A stretch of DNA of 64,000 nt from Flavobacterium foetidum (GCF_004634245.1 NZ_SJTF01000017.1:1-64000), one strand, 5' to 3'; shown: positions 50,873-59,537, numbered from the stretch's first letter. Numbers and translations: made by a program. The notes: a model not told the origin generated them from the sequence alone.

Positions 50873-51784
50873 ATGAATTCTAATAATTTTGAAGTAATCA
50901 TTATAGGAGGGAGTTATAGCGGTCTTTCGGCCGCGATGAGTCTCGGACGTTCTTTACGCCGTATTTTGGTAATCGACAGCGGTAGACCCTGCAATCGACA
51001 GACGCCTCATTCTCATAATTTTATTACGCATGATGGAGAAAAACCAGCGGCAATTTCGGCGAAAGCCAAACTGCAGGTTGAACTGTATCCATCTGTTCAG
51101 TTTTATAACGGACTTGCCCTAAAAGCATTAAAAATCGGTCAAGGTTTTGAAATCACTACCGAATCGGGAGAAATTTTTACTTGCAGAAAAATTCTGTTTG
51201 CAACTGGAGTTAAAGATTTACTCCCAGAAATCAAAGGTTTTGCAGATTGCTGGGGAATTTCAGTACTGCATTGTCCGTATTGCCATGGTTATGAAGTTAA
51301 AAATGAAAAAACTGCTATTATTGCCAATGGAGAAATGGCTTTTGAATATGCCAAACTGATTTCGAATTGGACCAAAGATTTACGATTATGCACCAACGGA
51401 AAATCAGAACTGACTTTGGAACAAACAGAAACTTTACATAATCATGGTGTTCAAATTTTCGAACAAGAGATAGATTTTTTGGAACATGATGAAGGCTATA
51501 TTTCGAATATCGTTTTTAAAAATGGAGAAAAAGTTGGCGTAAAAGCTGTTTATGCCAGACCGCCATTTGAACAGCATTGTCCAATTCCTGAAGCTTTAGG
51601 TTGTGAGCTCAACGAACAAAGTTTGGTAAAAGTTGATGCTATGCAAAAAACAAATGTAACGGGAGTTTTTGCAAGCGGCGACTGCACAACTCCAATGCGA
51701 TCTGTTGCAATTGCGGTTTCTACTGGTTCTTTCGCAGGAGCGGTCATCAATAAAGAATTAATCGACGAAGATTACGCGAAGTGA
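50873..51784 (+). CDS. Thioredoxin-reductase-like FAD/NAD(P) oxidoreductase
   Basis: 303 residues. FAD-binding 'EVIIIGGSYSGLSAAMSLGRSLRRILVID', redox-active 'HCPYCHGYE' (CxxC), a second nucleotide-binding fold ('AIIANGEMAFEYAKLIS') and 'GVFASGDCTTPMRSVAIAVSTGSFAG' near the C-terminus. Shorter NADPH fold than true thioredoxin reductase; substrates of this subgroup are unknown. Cotranscribed with MerC, so it could reduce a metal or a metal-bound thiol (inference). Confidence 0.88.
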   Translation: MNSNNFEVIIIGGSYSGLSAAMSLGRSLRRILVIDSGRPCNRQTPHSHNFITHDGEKPAAISAKAKLQVELYPSVQFYNGLALKALKIGQGFEITTESGEIFTCRKILFATGVKDLLPEIKGFADCWGISVLHCPYCHGYEVKNEKTAIIANGEMAFEYAKLISNWTKDLRLCTNGKSELTLEQTETLHNHGVQIFEQEIDFLEHDEGYISNIVFKNGEKVGVKAVYARPPFEQHCPIPEALGCELNEQSLVKVDAMQKTNVTGVFASGDCTTPMRSVAIAVSTGSFAGAVINKELIDEDYAK

Positions 51785-52060
51785 GAATAAACCATATAAG
51801 TTATATAAGAGAATGTAAGTCTAGTTTTTAAAGGAACTTAACTCGTTGGGTGAAATTATTTTCAACACATAGAAACATAGTTTACTAAAGTTAAAAAAGG
51901 CGTTTCACTAGTCTAAATGCACATAGTTTGGCTATGTGTGTAACTTATTTGTTCCATTTTCTTTTTTCGTCACAAAAAACTATGCTTCTATGTGTAAATT
52001 CTTTTATTTTTTAATTACACCCAACGGGTTGAACTGATATAATATGGTTTAAAAAGTTTG
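51785..52060. repeat. AACCATATAAG palindrome split by the MITE-like element
   Basis: AACCATATAAGTTATATAAG at 51790-51809 and GATATAATATGGTT at about 52035-52049 are the arms of the same repeat seen at 36529-36771. The 190-bp element (51841-52030) sits between them, with GAACT on both sides. Confidence 0.8.
51841..52030. repeat. MITE-like palindromic element, copy 2
   Basis: 190 bp, strongly similar over its whole length to 25539-25732, with the same ends ACTCGTTGGGTG and CACCCAACGGGTT and the same nested inner palindromes. Inserted in another repeat. Confidence 0.88.
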
Positions 52061-52143
52061 TGTTTGTGTGACTTTGCTCGTTCGAAAGCAAAATTCTAAC
52101 ATATTGAATTCATTACGTTTGAAAAATTTTGTTTTTAGAATCA

Positions 52144-52172
52144 TTGTTTGTCAAATTTAATTTTTAGTTTTG
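52144..52172 (+). promoter_or_regulatory. Promoter of the TonB-dependent receptor gene
   Basis: TTG (52144-52146), 18 bases, TAGTTTTG (52165-52172), 21 bases before the ATG at 52194; it covers the alternative ATG at 52170 and so decides the start. Confidence 0.65.
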
Positions 52173-52193
52173 TCTAAATTTAATTTTAAAAAA

Positions 52194-54446
52194 ATGAAAT
52201 ATTTATTTTTGACAATATTAATAATTTCAACAAAAAGCATTTACTCCCAAAATATATCAGGAAAAATAACTACAAATAATCCTGTTATACAGCAAATTAA
52301 TGTTAGTTTGTTAAATACAAACTTTAAAACTCAAACAGACTCTTTAGGGTTTTATAAACTTCAAAATATTCCAAAGGGAACTTATAAAATTTACGTGACC
52401 GCGGAAGGGTTCGAACCTCAAACCCAAAAAATATCTCTTTTAGAAAATCAGGATCTAAACTTTGATTTTGAATTAAAAGAGGATCAGAACGAACTAAATG
52501 AAGTAGTGGTTTCTGGAACTTTAAAACCAGTAAAAAGATTAGAAAGTGCCGTTCCGGTTGAGGTATATTCTCCGGTTTTCTTCAAAAAAAATCCAACTCC
52601 GAGTATTTATGATGCATTGCAGAATATAAATGGAGTTCGTCCGCAGCTCAATTGCGGGGTCTGCAATACGGGAGATATTCATATTAACGGATTAGAAGGT
52701 CCGTACACCTTGGTCATGATTGACGGAATGCCAATTGTAAGCAGTCTTTCGACTGTTTACGGTTTGTCTGGAATTCCGAATTCGCTGGTAGAAAGAATCG
52801 AAATTGTAAAAGGTCCAGCTTCTTCTCTCTACGGAAGTGAAGCCATAGGAGGCTTAATCAACATCATCACTAAAAATCCGACCAGCACGCCGACTTTTTC
52901 AGCCGATTATTTTACGACTTCTTATTTTGAAAGCAATCTCGATTTGGGAATGAAGTTTAACGCTGGGAAAAAAGCAACTTCGCTTATCGGAATTAATTAT
53001 TTCAATTACGACCAGATTATTGATAAAGACAAAGACAATTTTACGGATGTCACGCTTTCGGAGCGAATTTCGATTTTCAATAAATGGAGTTTTAAGCGAA
53101 ACCATAATCGCCTTTTTACGATTGCAGCCCGCGGAATGTACGAAGATCGCTGGGGAGGAGATATTCGATGGGAAAAAAAATACCGTGGTGGAGCTGAAAT
53201 TTACGGAGAAAGCATTTATACCAAAAGAGCAGAATTAATTGGAAGCTACCAATTGCCTTTTCAAGAAAAACTGATGCTTTCATTTTCGGGAAATGTTCAT
53301 TATCAGGACAGTCGTTACGGAACAACATCTTATATCGCCAATCAGAAAATTGGATTTTTGCAATTGACTTGGGATAAAAAAATCGGACGAAACGATTTGC
53401 TTGCGGGAATTGCGAGTCGATATACGTATTATGATGACAATACTCCTGCGACCAAAGATGCTGAAAGCACGTGGTTACCTGGAATTTTTGTTCAGGATGA
53501 AATCACATTTTCGCCCAAAAGCCAGATTTTGCTGGGAGCGAGATACGATTACAACTCCATTCACGGTTCGATATTTACACCAAGATTAGCTTATCGTTTC
53601 AAAGCCAACGAAAATACTATTTTTAGATTAAATGCCGGAACTGGATTTCGTGTAGTGAACTTATTTACCGAAGACCATGCCGCCTTAACAGGTTCGAGAG
53701 ATGTGGTGATTGAAAGCGATTTGAAACCAGAGAAATCGGTCAACGTGAATTTGAATTATATCCAGAAAATCAATTTCGGAAACGGAACTTTTATGGGAAT
53801 AGAAACGACGGCTTTTTATACGAGATTCAGCAATAAGATAATTACCGATTACGAGACTAATCCGAACGAGATTATTTACAGCAATATCGATGGTTATGCA
53901 ATAAGCCAAGGAATAAGTGCCAATGTTGATTTAAATTTACCGTCGGGACTAAAATTTATTGTAGGCGCTACGGTTTTAGACAATAAGAATGTAGAAAACG
54001 GAATTTCAGAAAGGCCTTATCTTACAGAGAATTTTACAGGAACTTGGAGTATTTCCTATAAAATCCAACCTTGGAATTTGTCTTTAGATTATACAGGAAA
54101 TGTTTACAGTCCGATGAAATTGCCGTTGTTAAGCGAATACGATCCAAGAAGCCCCAAATCGCCTTGGTACAGTATTCAGAACATTCAGTTTACTTATTCA
54201 GGATGGAAGGATTTTGAAGTCTACGGTGGCGTTAAAAACCTGTTGAATTTTAGACCGAAACAAAACAATCCGTTTTTGATTTCAAGAACGAATGACCCTT
54301 TTGATAAAAATGTGCAATACGATGCAAACGGAAAAGTAATGGTCACGCCCGATAATCCGTACGGTTTGACTTTTGACACCACTTATGTTTATGGGCAAAA
54401 CCAAACGATTCGTGGGTTTTTTGGATTGAGATATACTTTGAGATGA
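52194..54446 (+). CDS. TonB-dependent outer-membrane receptor
   Basis: 750 residues. Signal peptide (MKYLFLTILIISTKSIYSQ), a carboxypeptidase-regulatory-like domain ('ISGKITTNNPVIQQINVSLLNTNFKTQTDSLGFYKLQNIPKGTYKI'), the plug with 'NEVVVSGTLKPVKRLESAVPVEVY', 'INGVRPQLNCGVCNTGDIHINGLEG', 'RIEIVKGPASSLYGSEAIGGLINIITK', and a beta-barrel ending 'GQNQTIRGFFGLRYTLR'. The plug has a conserved CGVC pair. Substrate unknown; neighbours (Fur family, MerC, redox proteins) suggest a metal or metal complex (inference). Confidence 0.92.
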   Translation: MKYLFLTILIISTKSIYSQNISGKITTNNPVIQQINVSLLNTNFKTQTDSLGFYKLQNIPKGTYKIYVTAEGFEPQTQKISLLENQDLNFDFELKEDQNELNEVVVSGTLKPVKRLESAVPVEVYSPVFFKKNPTPSIYDALQNINGVRPQLNCGVCNTGDIHINGLEGPYTLVMIDGMPIVSSLSTVYGLSGIPNSLVERIEIVKGPASSLYGSEAIGGLINIITKNPTSTPTFSADYFTTSYFESNLDLGMKFNAGKKATSLIGINYFNYDQIIDKDKDNFTDVTLSERISIFNKWSFKRNHNRLFTIAARGMYEDRWGGDIRWEKKYRGGAEIYGESIYTKRAELIGSYQLPFQEKLMLSFSGNVHYQDSRYGTTSYIANQKIGFLQLTWDKKIGRNDLLAGIASRYTYYDDNTPATKDAESTWLPGIFVQDEITFSPKSQILLGARYDYNSIHGSIFTPRLAYRFKANENTIFRLNAGTGFRVVNLFTEDHAALTGSRDVVIESDLKPEKSVNVNLNYIQKINFGNGTFMGIETTAFYTRFSNKIITDYETNPNEIIYSNIDGYAISQGISANVDLNLPSGLKFIVGATVLDNKNVENGISERPYLTENFTGTWSISYKIQPWNLSLDYTGNVYSPMKLPLLSEYDPRSPKSPWYSIQNIQFTYSGWKDFEVYGGVKNLLNFRPKQNNPFLISRTNDPFDKNVQYDANGKVMVTPDNPYGLTFDTTYVYGQNQTIRGFFGLRYTLR

Positions 54447-54454
54447 TTTTTATA

Positions 54455-54601
54455 GCCACAGATTTTACAGATTAAAGGGTTATTTGGTTTTGCGCAAAAT
54501 TTTTCGCCACGAATTTAATGATAACCGTTCGCTAAAAATTAGTGTTAATTTGTGAAATTTGTGGCAAAAGAAAAATTCATTTAATCTGTGAAATCTGTGG
54601 C
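54455..54601. repeat. Nested palindromic repeat (GCCACAGATT family)
   Basis: Outer arms 54455-54475 (GCCACAGATTTTACAGATTA..) and 54581-54601 (..TGTGAAATCTGTGGC), one mismatch; inner arms start GCCACGAATTT (54506) and end AAATTTGTGGC (54565). Confidence 0.8.
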
Positions 54602-54618
54602 AGAAAAAACAAAAAACA

Positions 54619-55083
54619 ATGAAAAAGCTATTTGTATTAATCTTCTTCATCGGAATTTCAGCAACAGGTTTTGGTCAGCTGAAGAGCTATTCTTTTGAGG
54701 AAGTAGACGGTTTACAGCAAACTCAAAAACGAAAAATCATTGTTTTTATCCATACCGATTGGTGTCAGTTCTGTCAGCGGATGAAAGCCACAACCTTTAA
54801 AAATCAGGAAATCATCCAAAAATTAAACTCCGATTTCTATTTTATTGATTTGAATGCCGAAGAAAAACGAGATATTCAATTTCAGAATCAGGTATTTAAG
54901 CATCTGCCTTCGGGGAATAATGTAGGCGTTCATCAATTGGCTTTAGAGCTCGGAACCCAGAATAGTCAAATTGTATATCCCGTTTTGTGTGTTTTGAATG
55001 AAAAGTATGAAATTATTTTTCAGTATTCGAATTATTTATCTCCAAAGGATTTTAAAATAGTTTTGGAAAAACTAAAAGAATAA
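54619..55083 (+). CDS. Periplasmic thioredoxin-family protein
   Basis: 154 residues. Signal peptide MKKLFVLIFFIGISATGFGQ, then a thioredoxin fold with active site 'HTDWCQFCQRMKATTF' (CQFC) and 'YPVLCVLNEKYEIIFQYSNYLSP' carrying the cis-Pro. The mature part resembles DUF255/thioredoxin_7 proteins that act as thiol reductants in the periplasm. The following gene starts 17 bases later, so they are cotranscribed; the preceding TonB receptor is 172 bases upstream across a repeat. Confidence 0.88.
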   Translation: MKKLFVLIFFIGISATGFGQLKSYSFEEVDGLQQTQKRKIIVFIHTDWCQFCQRMKATTFKNQEIIQKLNSDFYFIDLNAEEKRDIQFQNQVFKHLPSGNNVGVHQLALELGTQNSQIVYPVLCVLNEKYEIIFQYSNYLSPKDFKIVLEKLKE

Positions 55084-55100
55084 AATTCTTATTTTTGAGA

Positions 55101-56270
55101 ATGAAATCCGCACAAATCCAACATTTCGATTACATTTTTACAGGAACAGGTCTTTCGGCTTTGATGACCGTTTATAAGATGATTTTGTCTGGAAAATTCT
55201 CCGATAAATCGATTTTGCTTCTGGATCAGGATTCAAAAAAAAGCAACGACAGAACTTGGTGTTTTTGGGAAAAGGAAGAGAGTATCTGGAATCTGGTTAT
55301 TTCAAAGAAATGGGATGTTGCTTTGTTTGCCAATCAGGAATTTAAGCGCGATTTGGCATTGACGCCTTATCAATACAATCAAATCCGTGGATTAGATTTC
55401 TACAATTTTGTTTTTACTGCTATTTCCAAGCATCCAAACATTACTTTTAAAAACGAAAAAGTTACTGATATTAACGAACTTGAGACACACGTTTTTGTTG
55501 GTACAGAAGAAAACCGTTTTACCTGCAATTATCTTTTCAACAGCATTTACAATAAAGCTTTTGCTGAAAATCAGACCCAATATCCTGTTTTAAAACAGCA
55601 TTTTGTCGGATGGTTTGTAAAAACAGAAGCAACAGTATTCAAGTCAGACGAAGTCACCTTTATGGACTTTTCGGTAGAACAAAGAGGCAATACAAGATTT
55701 ATGTATGTTCTTCCAACTTCAAAAACTGAAGCTTTGGTTGAATATACTTTGTTCTCGGAGAATCTTCTCCCAAAAGAAGAATATGAAAATGAGATTAAGG
55801 TTTATCTAAAAAAACTTGGAGCTGTTGAATGCCAAATTGTTGAAAAAGAGGAGGGAAGCATTCCAATGACTTGTTTTCCATTTTGGAAAAGAAATACCCA
55901 AAGGGTTTTAAATATAGGCACCGCTGGAGGTTGGACAAAAGCGAGCACAGGCTATACTTTTAAAAATTCCGATAAAAAATCGACAGAGTTAATTGAGTTC
56001 CTGCAACAAAATGATTCTACTTCTCTTAATATGAAATTGTTTTACAAGAAAAGCCGTTTCTGGTTTTACGATTTGCTGCTTTTGGATATTTTGTATCGCA
56101 GTAATGAATTGGGAAGTGCTATTTTTTCTTCTTTGTTTAAAAAAGGGAATCCACAGTTGATTTTTAAATTTTTAGATGAAGAAACTACTCTTATCGAAGA
56201 CTTGAGGGTAATTTTAAAATGTCCGAAAGGGCCATTTATAAAGGCTTTGTTCCGAAGGATTTTTTTGTAA
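55101..56270 (+). CDS. Lycopene cyclase family flavoprotein
   Basis: 389 residues. N-terminal dinucleotide-binding segment 'FDYIFTGTGLSALMTVYKMILSG', 'ILLLDQDSKKSNDRTWCFWE', middle 'MDFSVEQRGNTRFMYVLPTSKTEALVEYTLFS' and 'IPMTCFPFWKRNTQRVLNIGTAGGWTKASTGYTF' are characteristic of bacterial lycopene beta-cyclases (CrtY/CrtL), which close beta-ionone rings in carotenoid synthesis. No other carotenoid genes are near, so the substrate is uncertain and I give no symbol. I prefer MKSAQIQ over the ATG six bases upstream only weakly. Confidence 0.8.
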   Translation: MKSAQIQHFDYIFTGTGLSALMTVYKMILSGKFSDKSILLLDQDSKKSNDRTWCFWEKEESIWNLVISKKWDVALFANQEFKRDLALTPYQYNQIRGLDFYNFVFTAISKHPNITFKNEKVTDINELETHVFVGTEENRFTCNYLFNSIYNKAFAENQTQYPVLKQHFVGWFVKTEATVFKSDEVTFMDFSVEQRGNTRFMYVLPTSKTEALVEYTLFSENLLPKEEYENEIKVYLKKLGAVECQIVEKEEGSIPMTCFPFWKRNTQRVLNIGTAGGWTKASTGYTFKNSDKKSTELIEFLQQNDSTSLNMKLFYKKSRFWFYDLLLLDILYRSNELGSAIFSSLFKKGNPQLIFKFLDEETTLIEDLRVILKCPKGPFIKALFRRIFL

Positions 56271-56445
56271 AACGATTTTGTGTCACGCAGTTATTTTTTG
56301 ATGATTTGCAATCGGGAAAAGTTTAAAATCTGTAATTATCTGCTTAAATCGGTCTAATCTGCGTTAAATAGTGTTCCCAAATAAATACCAATTCAACTAT
56401 AACAAAACTTTATGCTTCAAATTAAGTAGTTGCGAGTAAACTTTG

Positions 56446-56453
56446 TAACTTTG
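56446..56453 (+). promoter_or_regulatory. Promoter -7 element of the bacilliredoxin gene
   Basis: TAACTTTG, 33 bases before the ATG at 56487. Confidence 0.5.
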
Positions 56454-56486
56454 CATTTCAAAAGTAAAATTTAAAAACATAAGAAT

Positions 56487-56897
56487 ATGTATCCACTAGA
56501 CATGGTAAAACCAATGGAAGCTGAATTAACTTCTGCAGGTTTTCAAGATTTACATAGTGCTGAAGCTGTTGAAAATGCTATCAAAGCTGAAGGTACCACT
56601 TTAGTTGTTGTAAACTCGGTATGCGGTTGTGCCGCAAGAAATGCACGTCCGGGAGCAAAAATGAGTTTGCAAGGGGCTAAAAAACCAGATCACCTAGTAA
56701 CCGTTTTCGCTGGTGTTGACAAAGAAGCAGTTGATGCTGCAAGACAACATATGTTTCCTTTTCCTCCATCATCGCCATCTATGGCTTTGTTCAAAAACGG
56801 AGAATTAGTTCACATGTTAGAGCGTCACCACATCGAAGGTCGTCCAGCTGAAATGATTGCTGAGAATTTGCAAGATGCGTTCAACGAGTTTTGCTAA
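56487..56897 (+). CDS. BrxA/BrxB family bacilliredoxin
   Basis: 136-residue cytosolic thioredoxin-fold protein of the YphP/YqiW family. The CGC active site is visible in 'LVVVNSVCGCAARNARPG', with 'MFPFPPSSPSMALFKNGELVHMLERHHIEGRPAEMIAENL' following. In Bacillus these remove bacillithiol from proteins after oxidative stress; in Bacteroidetes the thiol partner may be bacillithiol as well. It stands alone, with a terminator behind it. Confidence 0.93.
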   Translation: MYPLDMVKPMEAELTSAGFQDLHSAEAVENAIKAEGTTLVVVNSVCGCAARNARPGAKMSLQGAKKPDHLVTVFAGVDKEAVDAARQHMFPFPPSSPSMALFKNGELVHMLERHHIEGRPAEMIAENLQDAFNEFC

Positions 56898-56973
56898 TTT
56901 TTTAAGTTGCTAAGGTTCTGAGATGCTGAGGTTCTAAGATTAGGGGCAAAGGTTCAAAGTGACAAAGATTTAT

Positions 56974-56998
56974 AAAAGCACCGTTGGGTGCTTTTTTT
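56974..56998 (+). terminator. Rho-independent terminator after the bacilliredoxin gene
   Basis: AAAAGCACC (56974-56982), loop GTTG, GGTGCTTTTTTT (56987-56998). Confidence 0.85.
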
Positions 56999-57026
56999 AT
57001 GCATAAAAGCTTAGCATCTTAGCCCT

Positions 57027-57057
57027 TTGTAACTTTGCACCTTTTTCCTTACCTTTG
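57027..57057 (+). promoter_or_regulatory. Promoter of trhO, inside a repeat
   Basis: TTG (57027-57029), 20 bases, TACCTTTG (57050-57057), 43 bases before the ATG at 57101. A second TAACTTTG lies at 57030-57037. The surrounding CTTTGTAACTTTGCACC is the inverse partner of GGCAAAGGTTCAAAGTGACAAAG at 56944-56967. Confidence 0.6.
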
Positions 57058-57100
57058 CACCTTCAAAAAAAATAATTTCTCACTTAAAACTGTTTATAGC

Positions 57101-58459
57101 ATGCAACTGTACAACACTTTAAGCGCAGAAGAAAGAGCCATCATGATCGATGATGCCGGTAAACAACGACTAACGTTGTCTTTCTATGCGTATGCCAAAA
57201 TTCAAGATCCACAAAAATTTCGTAACGACTTATTCATTGCCTGGAATGCGCTAGATGCATTAGGAAGAATTTATGTTGCCCATGAAGGAATAAATGCTCA
57301 AATGAGTGTTCCTTCCGAAAATTTTGAAGCTTTTAGAGAAACCCTAGAAGCCTATGATTTCATGAAAGGCATACGATTGAATGTTGCCGTAGAACAAGAT
57401 GATCATTCCTTCTTAAAATTGACCATCAAAGTGCGTCATAAAATTGTTGCCGACGGTTTAAACGATGATACTTTTGATGTTACTAATATTGGCGTTCACT
57501 TAAAAGCCAAAGAATTCAATGAAATCCTTGATGACCCAAATACGATTGTAGTAGATTTTAGAAATCACTATGAAAGCGAAGTCGGACATTTTAAAGGTGC
57601 GATTACTCCAGATGTGGAAACTTTCAGAGAAAGTCTGCCTATTATTAACGAACAGCTTAAAGATTACAAAGAGGATAAAAACCTTGTAATGTATTGTACG
57701 GGAGGTATTCGTTGTGAAAAAGCGAGTGCTTATTTTAAGCACCAAGGTTTCAAAAACGTTTATCAGTTGGAAGGCGGAATCATTAATTACGCTAAACAAT
57801 TGAAAGAAGAAGGTCTAGAAAGCAAATTCATTGGTAAAAACTTTGTATTTGATAATCGTCTGGGCGAAAGAATTACAGACGATATTATTTCACAATGCCA
57901 CCAATGCGGAAAACCTTGCGATAATCACACCAACTGCGAAAATGATGGCTGTCATTTATTGTTCATTCAGTGTGATGAATGTAAAGCAGCGATGGAAAAC
58001 TGCTGTTCTACAGAATGTCTAGAAATTATTCATATGCCTTTGGTGGATCAGGTTCGTTTAAGAACTGGTAAACAAGTTGGAAATAAAGTATTCAGAAAAG
58101 GAAAATCTGAAAACTTAAAATTCAAACATTCAGGTGAATTGCCAGAGACTGCTTTGGCGACAGCACAAAAACCAGCCGATATTCGTCAGAAAATAAAAGT
58201 AAAGAAAGTCCTTCTCGGAAAAGCAGAACATTACTATGTAAAAGCACAGGTTGGACAATTTACTATCGAAAATCAAGAACTAAACAGTGGTGATAAAATT
58301 TTAATTTCTGGTCCAACTACAGGAGATCAGGAATTGGTTTTGAATAGAATCATCGTTAATGGTGAAGAAACTCAAACTGCTAAAATTGGTGATAAGGTTA
58401 CTTTTGAGGTTCCATTTCGTATTCGTTTGTCAGATAAATTGTATAAAATTGTAAATTAG
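57101..58459 (+). CDS. trhO: tRNA uridine(34) hydroxylase TrhO with extra C-terminal domain
   Basis: 452 residues. Known role of TrhO (YceA): oxygen-dependent formation of 5-hydroxyuridine at the tRNA wobble base. Domains: N-terminal acylphosphatase-like ('IYVAHEGINAQMSVP'), rhodanese with catalytic Cys199 ('VMYCTGGIRCEKASAYFKHQGF'), zinc-binding Cys cluster ('CHQCGKPCDNHTNCENDGCH', 'QCDECKAAMENCCSTEC'). After residue ~365 there is a further domain of ~87 residues ('KKVLLGKAEHYYVKAQVGQF' to 'VPFRIRLSDKLYKIVN') not found in E. coli TrhO and clearly homologous to the C-terminus of the TrhP-like protein nearby. Upstream ATG 57035 precedes the promoter and is rejected. Confidence 0.92.
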   Translation: MQLYNTLSAEERAIMIDDAGKQRLTLSFYAYAKIQDPQKFRNDLFIAWNALDALGRIYVAHEGINAQMSVPSENFEAFRETLEAYDFMKGIRLNVAVEQDDHSFLKLTIKVRHKIVADGLNDDTFDVTNIGVHLKAKEFNEILDDPNTIVVDFRNHYESEVGHFKGAITPDVETFRESLPIINEQLKDYKEDKNLVMYCTGGIRCEKASAYFKHQGFKNVYQLEGGIINYAKQLKEEGLESKFIGKNFVFDNRLGERITDDIISQCHQCGKPCDNHTNCENDGCHLLFIQCDECKAAMENCCSTECLEIIHMPLVDQVRLRTGKQVGNKVFRKGKSENLKFKHSGELPETALATAQKPADIRQKIKVKKVLLGKAEHYYVKAQVGQFTIENQELNSGDKILISGPTTGDQELVLNRIIVNGEETQTAKIGDKVTFEVPFRIRLSDKLYKIVN

Positions 58460-58483
58460 CGAAATTTTTATGCTAATTTATTT

Positions 58484-58918
58484 ATGTCACAATCGTTTAC
58501 GAAATTATGGATTCATGCCGTTTGGGCAACCAAAAATCGACAGGAATTAATTGATTTTTCAATTGAGAAAAATCTCTACGATTTCATTTGGCAAGAGCTA
58601 ACGGAACTTGGATGCCCAGTAAGAATCATCAATGGAATGCCCGACCATGTGCATGTTTTATTTTTACAAAACCCGCAAAAATCAATTTCAGACATTGTAA
58701 GGCAAGTAAAAGGAAGTTCTTCTCATTTTATGAATGGAGGAGAATTTATCCTTGAAAAATTTGCTTGGCAAACTGGATTTGCAGCATTTTCTGTCAGCGA
58801 ATCTCAGTTAGATGTTGTTTACAATTACATTAAGAATCAAAAACATAATCATCTTAATAAAAACAGTCAAGATGAATTTGATGAGTTTGTAAAATTACAT
58901 GGGCTGGGGGATAAATGA
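58484..58918 (+). CDS. IS200-like Y1 transposase beside a palindrome array
   Basis: 144 residues. HUH motif 'NGMPDHVHVLFLQNP', 'SISDIVRQVKGSSSHFMN', 'WQTGFAAFSVSESQLDVVYNYIKNQKHNH' with the catalytic Tyr in 'VYNYIKNQ'. Full-length for the family, no frameshift. No TnpB gene accompanies it. Directly behind it lie five pairs of palindromes (58942-59430), so it is best seen as a domesticated or REP-type transposase. It separates trhO (24 bases upstream) from trhP. Confidence 0.88.
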   Translation: MSQSFTKLWIHAVWATKNRQELIDFSIEKNLYDFIWQELTELGCPVRIINGMPDHVHVLFLQNPQKSISDIVRQVKGSSSHFMNGGEFILEKFAWQTGFAAFSVSESQLDVVYNYIKNQKHNHLNKNSQDEFDEFVKLHGLGDK

Positions 58919-58941
58919 TTGCTTGGCTTAAAGATGCGTTC

Positions 58942-59430
58942 CCCGTGGTTGAAACCACGGGCTATATTTGAGAAACCAACGCAAGGAAAACATAGCCTGC
59001 GGTTTGAGCCGCATGGACGTAATGCATATCCAGAACGCTACGTTCCCGTGGTTGAAACCACGGCTATATTAGATTAAACATAAGCAAGGAAAAACATAGC
59101 CTGCGATTTCAACCGCATGGACGCAATGTATTGTCCTCAACGTTGCGTTCCCCCGTGGTTGAAACCACCGGCTATATTTGAAAAACATACCCAAAGAAAA
59201 CATAGCCTGCGGTTTCAACCGCATGGACGTAAAGGATATCCACAATGCTACGTTTCCTGTGGTTGAAACCACGGGCTATATATGAAAAACATACCCAAAG
59301 AAAACATAGCCTGCGGTTTGACCGCATGGGCGCAATGCATTGTCCACTGTGCGTTCCCGTGGTTGAAACCACGGGCTATATTTGAAAAACATAGTCAAGG
59401 AAAAACATAGTTTGCGGTTTCAACCGCAGG
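58942..59430. repeat. Array of five palindrome pairs (REP/BIME-like)
   Basis: Five units of 100-107 bp. Each has palindrome A (CGTGGTTGAAACCACG; at 58944, 59047, 59154, 59257, 59357) followed by palindrome B (GCGGTTTCAACCGC; at 58999, 59103, 59209, 59313, 59414), joined by CTATATTTGAAAAACATA and ATGGACGTAATGCAT-like linkers. Units differ by point changes. No reading frame is kept, and no spacer diversity as in CRISPR. Confidence 0.92.
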
Positions 59431-59529
59431 AACACAACGCATATCGACAACGATAATTAATACTGCTGCGAATAATTTTTAAAATATAAACTATGATATA
59501 AATCATAGGAATCTAATCTGCACCCACAT

Positions 59530-59537
59530 TATTTTTG
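59530..59537 (+). promoter_or_regulatory. Promoter -7 element of trhP
   Basis: TATTTTTG, 55 bases before the trhP start, beyond the palindrome array, so trhP probably has its own promoter. Confidence 0.5.

Noticed and set aside
57035..57100. Longer TrhO start at 57035
   Set aside because: The promoter at 57027-57057 overlaps it and the extra residues (MHLFPYLCTFKKNN...) are repeat-derived; family similarity starts after 57101.
58484..58918. Complete IS200/IS605 insertion sequence
   Set aside because: No tnpB and no clear element ends; the gene is associated with multiple palindromes instead.
58942..59430. Regular repeats suggesting a CRISPR array
   Set aside because: The repeated parts are themselves palindromes, the parts between them are also conserved, and no cas genes are near. 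Spacers would be unique.
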